DNA of 64,000 bases from Nocardia rhamnosiphila NBRC 108938. GTDB taxonomy: Bacteria; Actinomycetota; Actinomycetes; Mycobacteriales; Mycobacteriaceae. Shown one piece after another: positions 26,172 through 34,172 of this stretch (positions are counted from its first letter, which is position 1; each line of letters opens with the position of its first letter). The stretch lies in contig NZ_JOAJ01000009.1 of assembly GCF_000720425.1 (NCBI RefSeq), forward strand, positions 62,001 to 126,000, read 5' to 3'. The translations under genes and the position numbers were made by a program. Under the pieces are notes generated by a model. It was given only the letters and a program-made list of their open reading frames with translations, made no database searches and was not told the origin of the DNA.

Positions 26172-26268
26172 GCCGCGCACCTGCGCTTTCCCTGTCGAGT
26201 ACCCACGCCTTACGTGCATTGTCCCTCAAGTCTCGGGCGACGGCGTGGCGACCGAGCGCGGCCCCAGA

Positions 26269-26285
26269 TGTTCCCTCCAGGAACA
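26269..26285. promoter_or_regulatory. Palindromic operator candidate in the XRE divergent region
   Basis: TGTTCC-CTCCA-GGAACA is a perfect 6-5-6 palindrome in the 218-base divergent interval between the XRE gene and the rightward gene. Size and symmetry suit an XRE dimer. Confidence 0.55.
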
Positions 26286-26389
26286 ATTTCCGCTCTCCCC
26301 GGTGTGACGCTCTGCACAGCCCCGCCGCCGAATGGTCGAGCCCTCGGCGGCGGGTGCACACCAGCCGGGGATACGACAGGGGAACCACG

Positions 26390-26710
26390 ATGCAGAGCGA
26401 GACACCGAAAGCGATCGGCCTGATACGCAGGAACGCGCACGGCAACGGCGTGGATATCCACCAGATAGCGCAGCGCTACGGCTACCGCCTGGTGCACACC
26501 GTCTATCTCGACTGCGGACCGCTGGCGACCGCGCTCATCCTGACCGGCGCCCTGCTCGAGCACAGCGCCACGGCCGTGATCGTGCCGTCGTTCGAGCACG
26601 CTGATCCGGTGCGGAACATGATCACCGAACGGGCAGCGCTGGCGACCCCGATGCAGGTGTACCCGCGCGGGTACCGGTGGCCGGTCGTCGATATGGACCG
26701 GCGCTGGTGA
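26390..26710 (+). CDS. Hypothetical element-borne protein, 106 residues
   Basis: Not firmly recognised. It begins QSETPKAIGLIRRNAHGNGV and has an alpha/beta pattern (YRLVHTVYLD, then ALILTGALLEHSATAVIVPS), loosely reminiscent of a resolvase-like fold; catalytic Ser or Arg residues are not assignable. It is the first rightward gene of the element, opposite the XRE regulator. Its TGA overlaps the next GTG (GTGA), so the two are translationally coupled. Confidence 0.65.
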   Translation: MQSETPKAIGLIRRNAHGNGVDIHQIAQRYGYRLVHTVYLDCGPLATALILTGALLEHSATAVIVPSFEHADPVRNMITERAALATPMQVYPRGYRWPVVDMDRRW

Positions 26711-27366
26711 CCGCGCTCGGGTTCGTCGTCGTGATCGGCCTGCCGCTGGGCGTACTGCTGTGGGCAGTGTTCTGGCCGCAGCCCGGCCGGTCCAGAAACG
26801 AGACAGAGACGGAGGAGAACTTGCCAAGTCCCGCCGCTCGCGCCGTGACCTCCCCGCCGCCCGCCGAGTTGGCCGAAGCGCTCCGGGCGCTCAAGACAGT
26901 GCAGCGGGAGGAGTGCCTGGCGCTCGGCGTCCCGTGGTCCGACGATCGGCTCATCACAGTGGACGAGGCGGGTACGCCGCTCCGGCCGGAGCGGTACTCG
27001 GATGAGTTCCAGAAGATCGCGAAGGGCGCCGGGCTGCGGCGTATCCAGCTGAAGGGGCTGCGGGACACCTCGGTCTCGCTCATGCTCACGCTGGGCATTC
27101 CGGTCCACATCGTCGCCGCCTGGCACGGACACGACCCATCGATGTCCCTGTCGGTCTACTCCGAGACGCACGCCGAGGACTCGAAGGCGGCGGGGCAGCG
27201 CGCTTCAGCTGAATCCGGGGGCTTCCCCTGTGCCTTGACACACTCTTGGCACACTGAGACTTTGAAGGCCCTCCCCGGCGAATCGGAAAGGGCCTCTGAC
27301 CTGGAGCCGCCTAGGAGAATCGAACTCCTGACCTTTTCATTACGAGTGAAGCGCTCTACCGACTGA
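26707..27366 (+). pseudogene. Membrane segment fused to a truncated, degenerate tyrosine integrase
   Basis: One frame joins two unrelated parts. Residues 1-30 are a membrane helix (TALGFVVVIGLPLGVLLWAVF) of the small proteins found early in AICE operons. From about residue 60, ALRALKTVQREE onward is the C-terminal third of a phage-type integrase: LGVPWSDDRLITVDEAG, then GLRRIQLKGLRDTSVSLML, WHGHDPSMSLSVYSETHAED. The catalytic His of HxxR reads Lys (LKGLR), and the first catalytic Arg is missing, so it cannot be active. An internal deletion probably made the fusion. The frame runs on into the tRNA gene. Confidence 0.75.
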
Positions 27367-27377
27367 GCTAAGGCGGC
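27302..27377 (-). tRNA. tRNA-Thr (anticodon CGT)
   Basis: On the minus strand the sequence starts GCCGCCTTAGCTCAGTCGG and folds as a cloverleaf: seven-base acceptor stem (GCCGCCT with AGGCGGC), D arm with AGCTCAGTCGGTAGAGC, anticodon loop containing CGT, and T arm with GTTCGATTC. The discriminator is T and CCA is encoded (27302-27304). It is the intact copy at the right end of the integrated element, which supplied or restored its 3' half. Its 3' half is repeated at 24570-24616. Confidence 0.95.
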
Positions 27378-27434
27378 GTGCCTTTCGGCGTGGCGAGTCT
27401 ATCGTCTCCTACCTGGGAACGCGAAAACGGCTGG

Positions 27435-28631
27435 TCAGGAGGTTTGGGCGATGAGGGTGGCGGCCATGGCGGCCACCGCGAAACGGGGCTTGACGTTCCG
27501 GTCGAGAGCCTCGCGGCAGGCGAGCACGGCGTCGATGGAGCGCAGCAGGCCTTCGGGGCGGACGCGCTGGGCCAGCTCGTGGGCGCGGTCGGCCATATCG
27601 GGGTGGGTCATGGTGATACCGGTGGGGTCGCCGAAGGCGATGGCGAGGGCATCGCGGTAGAGGCCGGCGATATCGAGGAGGGCACGGTCGAGGGCGTCAC
27701 GGCCGGTGCGGGTGGCGCGGGATTTCTGGCGGCGCTCGAGGTCCTTGAGGACACCGGCCGATCCGCGAGTGGCGCTCGCGGCGCCTTTACCGGTGCCACC
27801 GGCGCCGAGGGCGGTGGCGAGTTCGTCGCGTTCGCGTTCGTCACGTTCGGCGCTGAGCTGCTTCGCCTCGTCTTCGGCGGCCTTCACCAGTTCGTCGGCG
27901 GCGAGGTAGGCGGTGCCGCGGGCCACCGCGGTTACGACGTCCAGGGCGCGACGGCGGCGGGCGCGGGCCTCGTCGTCGGTGGCGAGGCGGCGGGCGCGGC
28001 CGATATGACCGCCGCTCACGGCAGCCGCCCAGTCGGCGGTTTCCGGATCGAGGCCGTCGTGTTCGCGCAGGACCTGGGCTATCGCCGGAGCAGAGGGGGT
28101 GATCAGGTGGACGTGCCGGCAGCGGGAGCGCAGGGTGACGGAGATGTCCTCCGGATCCACCGAGGGTGCGCACAACAGGAATACAGTGCGCTCGGGTGGT
28201 TCTTCCACCACCTTGAGCAGTACGTTGCCCGCGGCTTCGGTGAGCCGGTCGGCGTCCTCGATCACCACCACCTGCCAGCGGCCGGTACTGGGGCGCCGGG
28301 CCGCGATCTGCACGATCCCGCGCATCTCCTTGGTGGAGATACTCAGGCCCTCGGGGACCACCCTCCGGACATCGCCGTGCGTGCCGGCCATGGTGGTGGT
28401 GCAGGCGTGGCATCGGCCGCACCCGGGCTGTTCGGGATCGGTGCACTGCAGCGCGGCCGCGAAGCACAGCGCGGCGACCTCGCGACCGGACCCGGGCGGA
28501 CCCGTGAACAGCCACGAGTGCGTCATGGCGCCCTCGGCCACACCGGATCGGCCCGCGACCGCGGCGGCGGTCAGATCGGCGATCACCGAATCCTGACCCA
28601 CGAGACGCTCGAAGACACCCACCACGCTCAC
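27435..28631 (-). CDS. holB: DNA polymerase III subunit delta'
   Basis: A clamp-loader subunit, 398 residues. The AAA+ domain has FTGPPGSGREVAAL where the Walker A Lys is replaced by Arg, consistent with a delta' subunit that does not hydrolyse ATP. The zinc module CTDPEQPGCGRCHAC follows. Sensor 1 is in VFLLCAPSVDPED, and VTLRSRCRHV carries the SRC arginine-finger motif. The C-terminal collar domain spans roughly 210-398. GTG start. It corresponds to Rv3644c, next to topA as in M. tuberculosis. Confidence 0.92.
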   Translation of the reverse strand: MSVVGVFERLVGQDSVIADLTAAAVAGRSGVAEGAMTHSWLFTGPPGSGREVAALCFAAALQCTDPEQPGCGRCHACTTTMAGTHGDVRRVVPEGLSISTKEMRGIVQIAARRPSTGRWQVVVIEDADRLTEAAGNVLLKVVEEPPERTVFLLCAPSVDPEDISVTLRSRCRHVHLITPSAPAIAQVLREHDGLDPETADWAAAVSGGHIGRARRLATDDEARARRRRALDVVTAVARGTAYLAADELVKAAEDEAKQLSAERDERERDELATALGAGGTGKGAASATRGSAGVLKDLERRQKSRATRTGRDALDRALLDIAGLYRDALAIAFGDPTGITMTHPDMADRAHELAQRVRPEGLLRSIDAVLACREALDRNVKPRFAVAAMAATLIAQTS

Positions 28632-28729
28632 ACCCTAATACGCTCGACCGGCCACGACCGGCCCCCGGGGCACACCAGTACAGGTGCTCCCACCGTCCTG
28701 CTCTCGGCTGCCGGAATTCCCCCGCCGGA

Positions 28730-29236
28730 CTACCCGGCGCGCTGCGCGGTGGTGTTCGCCCCATCCAATTGTTCGCGGATGATATCGGCGTGCCCGCTGT
28801 GGTGGGCGATCTCACGGAGGATGTGCAGGATCAGGAACCGCGCGGACCACCACACCCGGCCGGGTACCCACGGGTTGGTGGGCGTGGGAATCGACGCGTC
28901 CAGATCGTCCACGGCGCGGACGATCTCGGCGGTGTTCGCGGCGACGCGCTCCCATTCGGCGAGCAGACCGGCGACCGTCTCGCCGTCGCCGATGACGTAT
29001 TCGCCCTCGTAGTCCTCGAGCTTCGTTTCGGCGTTCTCGTCCCGCTCGACCAGCACCTTCGTCCAATCCCGCTCACAGCGGACGATGTGGTGCAGCAGGC
29101 CGCCGAGGGTCAGTTCGCTGGCGGTGGTCCGCTGCCGCGCCTGCTCGTCGTCGATACCCCGCAGCGTTATCCGGAACATCTCACGCTGTTCGTCGAGCAG
29201 TTGGACGAGATCCTCGCGTTCCCGGCTACCGGGCAT
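28730..29236 (-). CDS. DinB family protein (DUF664)
   Basis: 168 residues forming a four-helix DinB-like bundle. The metal-type histidines are visible: GGLLHHIVRCERDW at about 46-59 and LREIAHHSGHADIIREQL near 139-156, the latter being the DUF664/DinB signature. DinB-fold proteins include mycothiol-dependent S-transferases and maleylpyruvate isomerases, so a thiol-transferase role is possible but unproven. It stands between topA and holB on the same strand. Confidence 0.87.
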   Translation of the reverse strand: MPGSREREDLVQLLDEQREMFRITLRGIDDEQARQRTTASELTLGGLLHHIVRCERDWTKVLVERDENAETKLEDYEGEYVIGDGETVAGLLAEWERVAANTAEIVRAVDDLDASIPTPTNPWVPGRVWWSARFLILHILREIAHHSGHADIIREQLDGANTTAQRAG

Positions 29237-29306
29237 CGGCGCTCCTTGTCTTCGGACGGTATTTCGCGCGCGACGTTACTGCGACGGTCCGACAGACAAC
29301 CGCCGT

Positions 29307-32222
29307 CTAGTCTTCGCTCTGGGAAGACGACCGGCCCGCGGACTGCTTCGCCGGGGCCTTCTTCGCGGGAGCCTTCTTGGCCGCCGTCTTCTTCGCGGCC
29401 GCTTTCGCGGTGGTCGTTTTCTTCGCCGCGGTGGTGGTCTTCTTGGCGACGGCCTTCTTGGCCGGGGCCTTCTTGGCGGTCTTCTTGGCCGCCTTCTTCA
29501 CCGGACCGCGTGCCCGCCGGTCGGCCAGCAGTTCGGAAGCGCGTTCGTCGGTGATCGACTCGACTTCGTCGCCCTTGCGCAGGCTGGCGTTGGTCTCACC
29601 GTCGGTCACATAGGGCCCGAAACGCCCGTCCTTGATGACCATCGGCTTCCCGGTGGCGGAATCGTTGCCGAGTTCCCGGAGCGGCGCGGCTGCCGCGGCC
29701 TGTCTACCTCTGCGTTTGGGTTCGGCATAGAGTTTGAGGGCCTCGTCGAGGGTCACATTGAAGATCTGGTCCTCGGTGGCCAGGGACCGTGAATCGGTGC
29801 CCTTCTTCAGATACGGCCCGTACCGGCCGTTCTGCGCGGTGATCTCCTCGCCGGAGGCCGGGTCGTTGCCGACCACGCGCGGCAGCGACAGCAGTTTCAA
29901 CGCGTCCTCGAGCGTGACCGTGGCCGGGTCCATCGATTTGAACAGCGACCCGGTGCGCGGTTTCGGCGCGTTCTTCTTCGCGGTCTTCTTGGCCGTCTGG
30001 TCGTCGTCGGTCTCCGGCAGGATCTCGGTGACGTACGGACCGAAACGTCCTTCCTTGACCACGATTTCGTGCCCGTTGCCCGGGTCGTTGCCCAGGGTGC
30101 GGCCCTCCTGCGGAGTGGAGAAGAGTTTCTCCGCCACCTCCGGGGTGAGCTCGTCGGGCGGCAGGTCATCGGGGAGATTGGCGCGCTGGGAGGTCGGCTC
30201 GGCATCCGGTTTGTCGGGATCGGCGACCATCCGTTCCAGGTACGGCCCGTACCGGCCGACCCGCACCACCACATCGCGACCCGCGTCGTCGCTGAAGAGT
30301 TTGATGGAGTTGATCAGGCGGGCATCGATATCGTCGAGCCGCTCCCCGACCATCCGCTTCAGACCGCCGGACCGCGCGACCGAGCCCTCGGCGCCGTCGT
30401 CACCCCCGAAGTAGAAGCTGGACAACCAGTTTCCGCGCTGCGCCCGGCCGCCGGCGATGGCGTCCAGATCGTCTTCCATGGCGGCGGTGAAATCGAAATC
30501 GACCAGGCGGCCGAAGTACTGTTCCAGCAGCCCGGTCACCGAGAAGGCCACCCAGGACGGCACCAGCGCGCTACCGCGTTTGTAGACGTAGCCGCGATCC
30601 AGGATGGTTTTGATGATCGACGAATAAGTGGACGGCCGCCCGATGCCGAGTTCCTCCAGCGATTTGATCAGCGAGGCCTCGGTGTAGCGGGCAGGCGGGT
30701 TGGTGCTGTGCCCGTCGGGGTTCAACTCGACGGCGGTGACGCCCTCGCCCTCCGCGAGCTGCGGCAACCGGGTCTCGGCGTCGTCGGACTGACCGCCGGC
30801 CTCCTCGTCGACACTTTCCACATAGGCCTTCAGGAAGCCCGGGAAGGTGATGGTGCGACCCGAGGCGGAGAACACGCATTCCTCGCCGGTGCCGGCGGTG
30901 CCGGTGATCCGCAGGGTGAGGGTGGTGCCCCGGGCGTCGGCCATCTGCGAGGCGACGGTCCGCTGCCAGATCAGCTCGTAGAGCCGGAACTCGTCGTTGT
31001 CCAGCCGCGCGTGCAGCTGGCCCGGGGTGGCGAAGGTGTCGCCCGCGGGACGGATGGCCTCGTGCGCTTCCTGCGCGTTCTTCACCTTCCGGGTGTACTG
31101 CCGGGCGGTGGGATGCACGAATTCGGCACCGTAGAGCTGGGTGGCCTGGGTGCGCGCGGCATTGATCGCCGACTCCGACAGCGTGGTCGAGTCGGTACGC
31201 ATATAAGTGATGTAGCCGTTCTCGTACAACCGCTGCGCGGTGCGCATGGTGCGTTCCGAGGTGAACCGCAGCTTGCGACCGGCCTCCTGCTGCAGCGTGG
31301 AGGTCATGAACGGCGCATACGGTTTGCGGGTGTAGGGCTTGGACTCGGCGGAGGTCACCACCAGGTCGGCGCCGTGCAGGGCCTCGGCCAGGCGGCGGGC
31401 CCGGGCCTCGTCCAGCACCAGCGCCCGCGAATCGGCCTTGAGCCGGCCGTCGGACCCGAAATCGCGGCCGGTGGCGACCCGCGAGCCGTCCACGTCGACG
31501 AGGCGGGCGGAGAAGACCCGCGGATTGGCGGAGTCGGCTTCGCCGCCGGCATCCAGTCTCGCGGCGATATCCCAGTACTCCGCCGACCGGAACGCCATCC
31601 GTTCCCGCTCGCGCTGCACGATCACCCGGGTCGCCACGGACTGCACCCGGCCCGCCGACAACCGCGGCATGACCTTCTTCCACAGCACCGGACTGACCTC
31701 GTAGCCGTACAGCCGGTCCAGGATGCGCCGGGTTTCCTGTGCGTCGACCAGGTCGTTGTCCAGATCGCGGGTGTCGGCGGCGGCCGCGCGGATCGCCGGC
31801 TCGGTGATCTCGTGGAAGACCATCCGCCGGACCGGCACCTTCGGCTTCAGCGTCTCCAGCAGATGCCAGGCGATGGCCTCGCCCTCGCGGTCGGGGTCGG
31901 TGGCCAGATACAACTCGTCGGCGTCGGCCAGCAGACCCTTGAGTTCGGTGACCTTGCCCTTCTTCTCCGGGCTGACGACATAGATGGGTTCGAAGTCGTT
32001 GTTGACGTCCACCCCGAGCCGCGCCCAGTCCTGGCCCTTGTACTTGGCCGGGACATCGGCCGCACCGCGCGGCAGATCCCGGATATGGCCGACCGATGCC
32101 TCGACCGTATAGTCCCGCCCCAGGTAGGGCGCGATTTTGCGGGCCTTCGTCGGGGATTCGACGATGACGAGACGACGCACGGGACGACCCGCCTCGGCTG
32201 CGTTTCGGTCTCGTGTTGCCAC
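29307..32222 (-). CDS. topA: DNA topoisomerase I
   Basis: A type IA topoisomerase of 971 residues that relaxes negative supercoils. The TOPRIM domain opens RRLVIVESPTKARKIAPYLG and holds ATDPDREGEA. The active-site Tyr is in YITYMRTDSTT (about residue 340). Like other actinobacterial enzymes it lacks Cys4 zinc fingers; instead it has repeated basic C-terminal modules (RFGPYVT-type motifs near 700-880) and a Lys/Ala tail of about 65 residues (KKAAKKTAKKAPAKK and similar) that holds DNA during relaxation. GTG start. The promoter region is unusually long because of the repeat array upstream. Confidence 0.96.
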   Translation of the reverse strand: MATRDRNAAEAGRPVRRLVIVESPTKARKIAPYLGRDYTVEASVGHIRDLPRGAADVPAKYKGQDWARLGVDVNNDFEPIYVVSPEKKGKVTELKGLLADADELYLATDPDREGEAIAWHLLETLKPKVPVRRMVFHEITEPAIRAAAADTRDLDNDLVDAQETRRILDRLYGYEVSPVLWKKVMPRLSAGRVQSVATRVIVQRERERMAFRSAEYWDIAARLDAGGEADSANPRVFSARLVDVDGSRVATGRDFGSDGRLKADSRALVLDEARARRLAEALHGADLVVTSAESKPYTRKPYAPFMTSTLQQEAGRKLRFTSERTMRTAQRLYENGYITYMRTDSTTLSESAINAARTQATQLYGAEFVHPTARQYTRKVKNAQEAHEAIRPAGDTFATPGQLHARLDNDEFRLYELIWQRTVASQMADARGTTLTLRITGTAGTGEECVFSASGRTITFPGFLKAYVESVDEEAGGQSDDAETRLPQLAEGEGVTAVELNPDGHSTNPPARYTEASLIKSLEELGIGRPSTYSSIIKTILDRGYVYKRGSALVPSWVAFSVTGLLEQYFGRLVDFDFTAAMEDDLDAIAGGRAQRGNWLSSFYFGGDDGAEGSVARSGGLKRMVGERLDDIDARLINSIKLFSDDAGRDVVVRVGRYGPYLERMVADPDKPDAEPTSQRANLPDDLPPDELTPEVAEKLFSTPQEGRTLGNDPGNGHEIVVKEGRFGPYVTEILPETDDDQTAKKTAKKNAPKPRTGSLFKSMDPATVTLEDALKLLSLPRVVGNDPASGEEITAQNGRYGPYLKKGTDSRSLATEDQIFNVTLDEALKLYAEPKRRGRQAAAAAPLRELGNDSATGKPMVIKDGRFGPYVTDGETNASLRKGDEVESITDERASELLADRRARGPVKKAAKKTAKKAPAKKAVAKKTTTAAKKTTTAKAAAKKTAAKKAPAKKAPAKQSAGRSSSQSED

Positions 32223-32881
32223 CGGCGAATCCCTTTCCTTCTCGACCCGCTGAACACTGCTCGGTACGCAGGACGCGGTTGATTGAGCAGATGGTGACGC
32301 CTTACATCACCACCAGTCACGTTTATACCTCGACGCCGCGCGTGGTCGAACGGTTGCGACCATCGGGCGATGGCGCGTCGATGCCGTTCAGTATGCAGGG
32401 CCGCGCCGACAGTCGGCACGCACGGTGCGTCACGAATCCACGCAGCATCGACTTGACCGGTGTGCGCGAAGGCCGATCCGTCTCCGGCCCGCGCGTGGCG
32501 CGGAGCACGTTCGACGGATGCGAGTGGCGAGCGACGGGAGTGCCCCGCCTCAGCGCGGCACGCCACCCTCCGGCCCCGGTCGGCGCCACACTACCCGCCG
32601 AGCACACGGCAGGTGCCGGCTCCGGAAAAAGCGCATCCGCAATAGATACAGAGCTTCCTGGAAAGGAAGCCGTATGGGCATCGCCGCGCGCGAAGAGCAC
32701 GGGTTCAGCGAACGCACCGTCACAAGGACGTCTCCCCGGCTCGGCTGCGCTGATATGCCGAACGCGCATGGCGGACGGGCCGCCGGGCAATTGACGTACC
32801 GGCGCGGCGTCCACGCGGAAGCCGCCTGGACGCACGAACGAAGCGTTTCCCCGGGGGCGGTTCGAGTGCACGACGGGAGCC
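32223..32881. other. Upstream region of topA, gene-free
   Basis: About 660 bases between topA and the tandem array. Long open frames occur on both strands, but their codon use does not resemble neighbouring genes. It must contain the topA promoter. A degraded unit of the 36-bp repeat is visible around 32860. Nothing else was recognised. Confidence 0.5.
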
Positions 32882-33457
32882 GATGCCCACGAGCGCACGG
32901 CCGGGGCGGGCACTCCGGTGCGCCGCGACCACAGGCTCCGAGCCGATGCGCGGCTATGCCGGGAGGGCACGACCGGATCGGGTGCCCGACCGCGCCCAGC
33001 GGGCGTAGTCGGCCCGGATACCCGGGCGGGTCGAGAGGGCTCGGCCGGCACGGATGCCCGGTCGAGCCCGGAGCACGTGGCCCGAGCCGATGCCCGAGTA
33101 TGCCCAGTACGCTCGGCCGGAGCGGAGGCCCGAGTGCGCAAGAAGCGCGTGGCCGGGCCGGGCGCCGGGGTACGCAAAGAGCACACGACCGGAGCAGGCG
33201 CCCCGGTACGCAAAAAGCGCACGACCGGAGCAGGCATCGCGGTATGCAGAAAGCGCATGGCCGGGCCGTATGCCTGGGTACGCAAGGCATGCACAGCCCG
33301 AGCGAACGTGGCGGTTCGCAAAGAGCGCATGACCGGAGCGAATGCGGCGGTTCGCAAAGAGCGCATGACCGGAGCGAATGCGGCGGTACGCAAAGAGCGC
33401 ATGACCGGAGCGGACGCGGCGGTACGCAAAGAGCGCATGGCCGGAGCGGACGCGGAG
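32882..33457. repeat. Tandem array, 16 units of exactly 36 bp
   Basis: Sixteen consecutive units run without any length change (16 x 36 = 576 bases). The four right-hand units (33314-33457) are nearly identical, with consensus beginning GTTCGCAAAGAGCGCATGAC; units become more divergent leftwards but keep phase. Because 36 is a multiple of three, frames stay open on both strands. In the plus frame used by 32918-33478 each unit would encode a VRKERMTGANAA-like dodecapeptide. Whether it is translated is undecided. It lies between cspA and topA. Confidence 0.9.
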
Positions 33458-33481
33458 GTACGCATACTCCACATATAGTTC

Positions 33482-33513
33482 GTCCCTCGCTCCCGTTACG
33501 GGAGGCGAGGGAC
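33482..33513 (-). terminator. cspA terminator hairpin
   Basis: A 13-base-pair stem with one bulged base lies 20 bases downstream of the cspA stop on the minus strand, directly abutting the repeat array. Confidence 0.6.
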
Positions 33514-33533
33514 GGACTGGGAGGTGGACTCGC

Positions 33534-33740
33534 TCAGCTGAGCGCGCGAACTCCGGTGGCCTGGGGGCCCTTGGTGCCCTGGCCAACCTCGAACTCGACC
33601 TTCTGATTTTCTTCGAGGGTACGGAAACCCGAACCCTGGATCTCGGAATAGTGGACGAAGACGTCCGCAGAGCCGTCTTCGGGCGCGATGAAGCCGAAGC
33701 CCTTCTCCGCGTTGAACCACTTCACAGTTCCCTGTGCCAT
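33534..33740 (-). CDS. cspA: Cold shock protein
   Basis: A 68-residue single cold-shock domain, an RNA/DNA chaperone. RNP1 is KGFGFIAPE (about 13-21) and RNP2 is VFVHYSEI (about 27-34), followed by [25 protein letters not shown] lies six bases ahead of the ATG. It matches Rv3648c in content and position. A long upstream interval (432 bases) shared with the helicase gene leaves room for a regulated leader. Confidence 0.97.
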   Translation of the reverse strand: MAQGTVKWFNAEKGFGFIAPEDGSADVFVHYSEIQGSGFRTLEENQKVEFEVGQGTKGPQATGVRALS

Positions 33741-34172
33741 TCTGTTCCTTCTCTTTTCTTACTCGGAACGGCGGACAACTGGGTTTCGTCCACCGGGCCT
33801 GTTGCGGTCGGCGCTACTCTGGACTCCTATGGGGGCCAACGTATGCCGTTCGCAACATCGATCCTGCCAGGGTTAGGACTTTGCATCCGTCCCTCGAACA
33901 CAGAAGCTTGCGACCGAGAACCAGTGAACCATGTCTTTGGGAAATTCAACAGCGGAGTTACCGACAATTTGCAAAAAAAATGATCTCGCGAATGCGGAGG
34001 TAAGGGTTAGTCCGTCCGAATCTGAACTTCCGGTATGTTTGCCTTCCGATAACCAGCGCCCGGACCGCGTACCCGGTTGTGACCCAGATCGCTATTGGGT
34101 ATCGAACCCGCAGGTGACACGAGGCGGACGGCGGTGTTTCACATTGTTCGAAGACCCGGAAGGCGCCCAGGC
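33741..34172. other. 432-base divergent region, relatively A/T-rich
   Basis: It separates cspA (leftward) from the helicase gene (rightward) and holds both promoters. The part from about 33840 to 34080 is visibly richer in A/T than the surroundings, including an A8 run near 33975. A cold-shock 5' leader is plausible for cspA, but I could not fold one convincingly. No gene is seen. Confidence 0.5.

Larger units (their letters stand above)
24570..27349. mobile_element. Decayed integrative element in tRNA-Thr(CGT), about 2.7 kb
   Basis: The element is bounded by a 47-base duplication of the tRNA 3' half. It contains a leftward XRE regulator, a rightward hypothetical gene and a rightward membrane segment fused to an integrase C-terminus abutting the intact tRNA. 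The layout matches actinomycete integrative and conjugative elements (AICEs), where the integrase borders the tRNA. Replication, transfer and excision genes are gone, so mobility is lost. Confidence 0.75.

Noticed and set aside
29315..29520. Separate repeat element in the topA 3' end
   Set aside because: The repetition encodes the Lys/Ala-rich tail normal for actinobacterial topoisomerase I.
32882..33457. CRISPR array (36-bp repeats)
   Set aside because: The 36-bp units abut directly with no spacers, diverge gradually, and no cas gene is near.
32323..33606. Long open frames on both strands across the tandem array (383 and 393 codons)
   Set aside because: Open frames arise automatically because the repeat is a multiple of three. 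They run through non-repeat sequence with codon use unlike neighbours and lack good starts.
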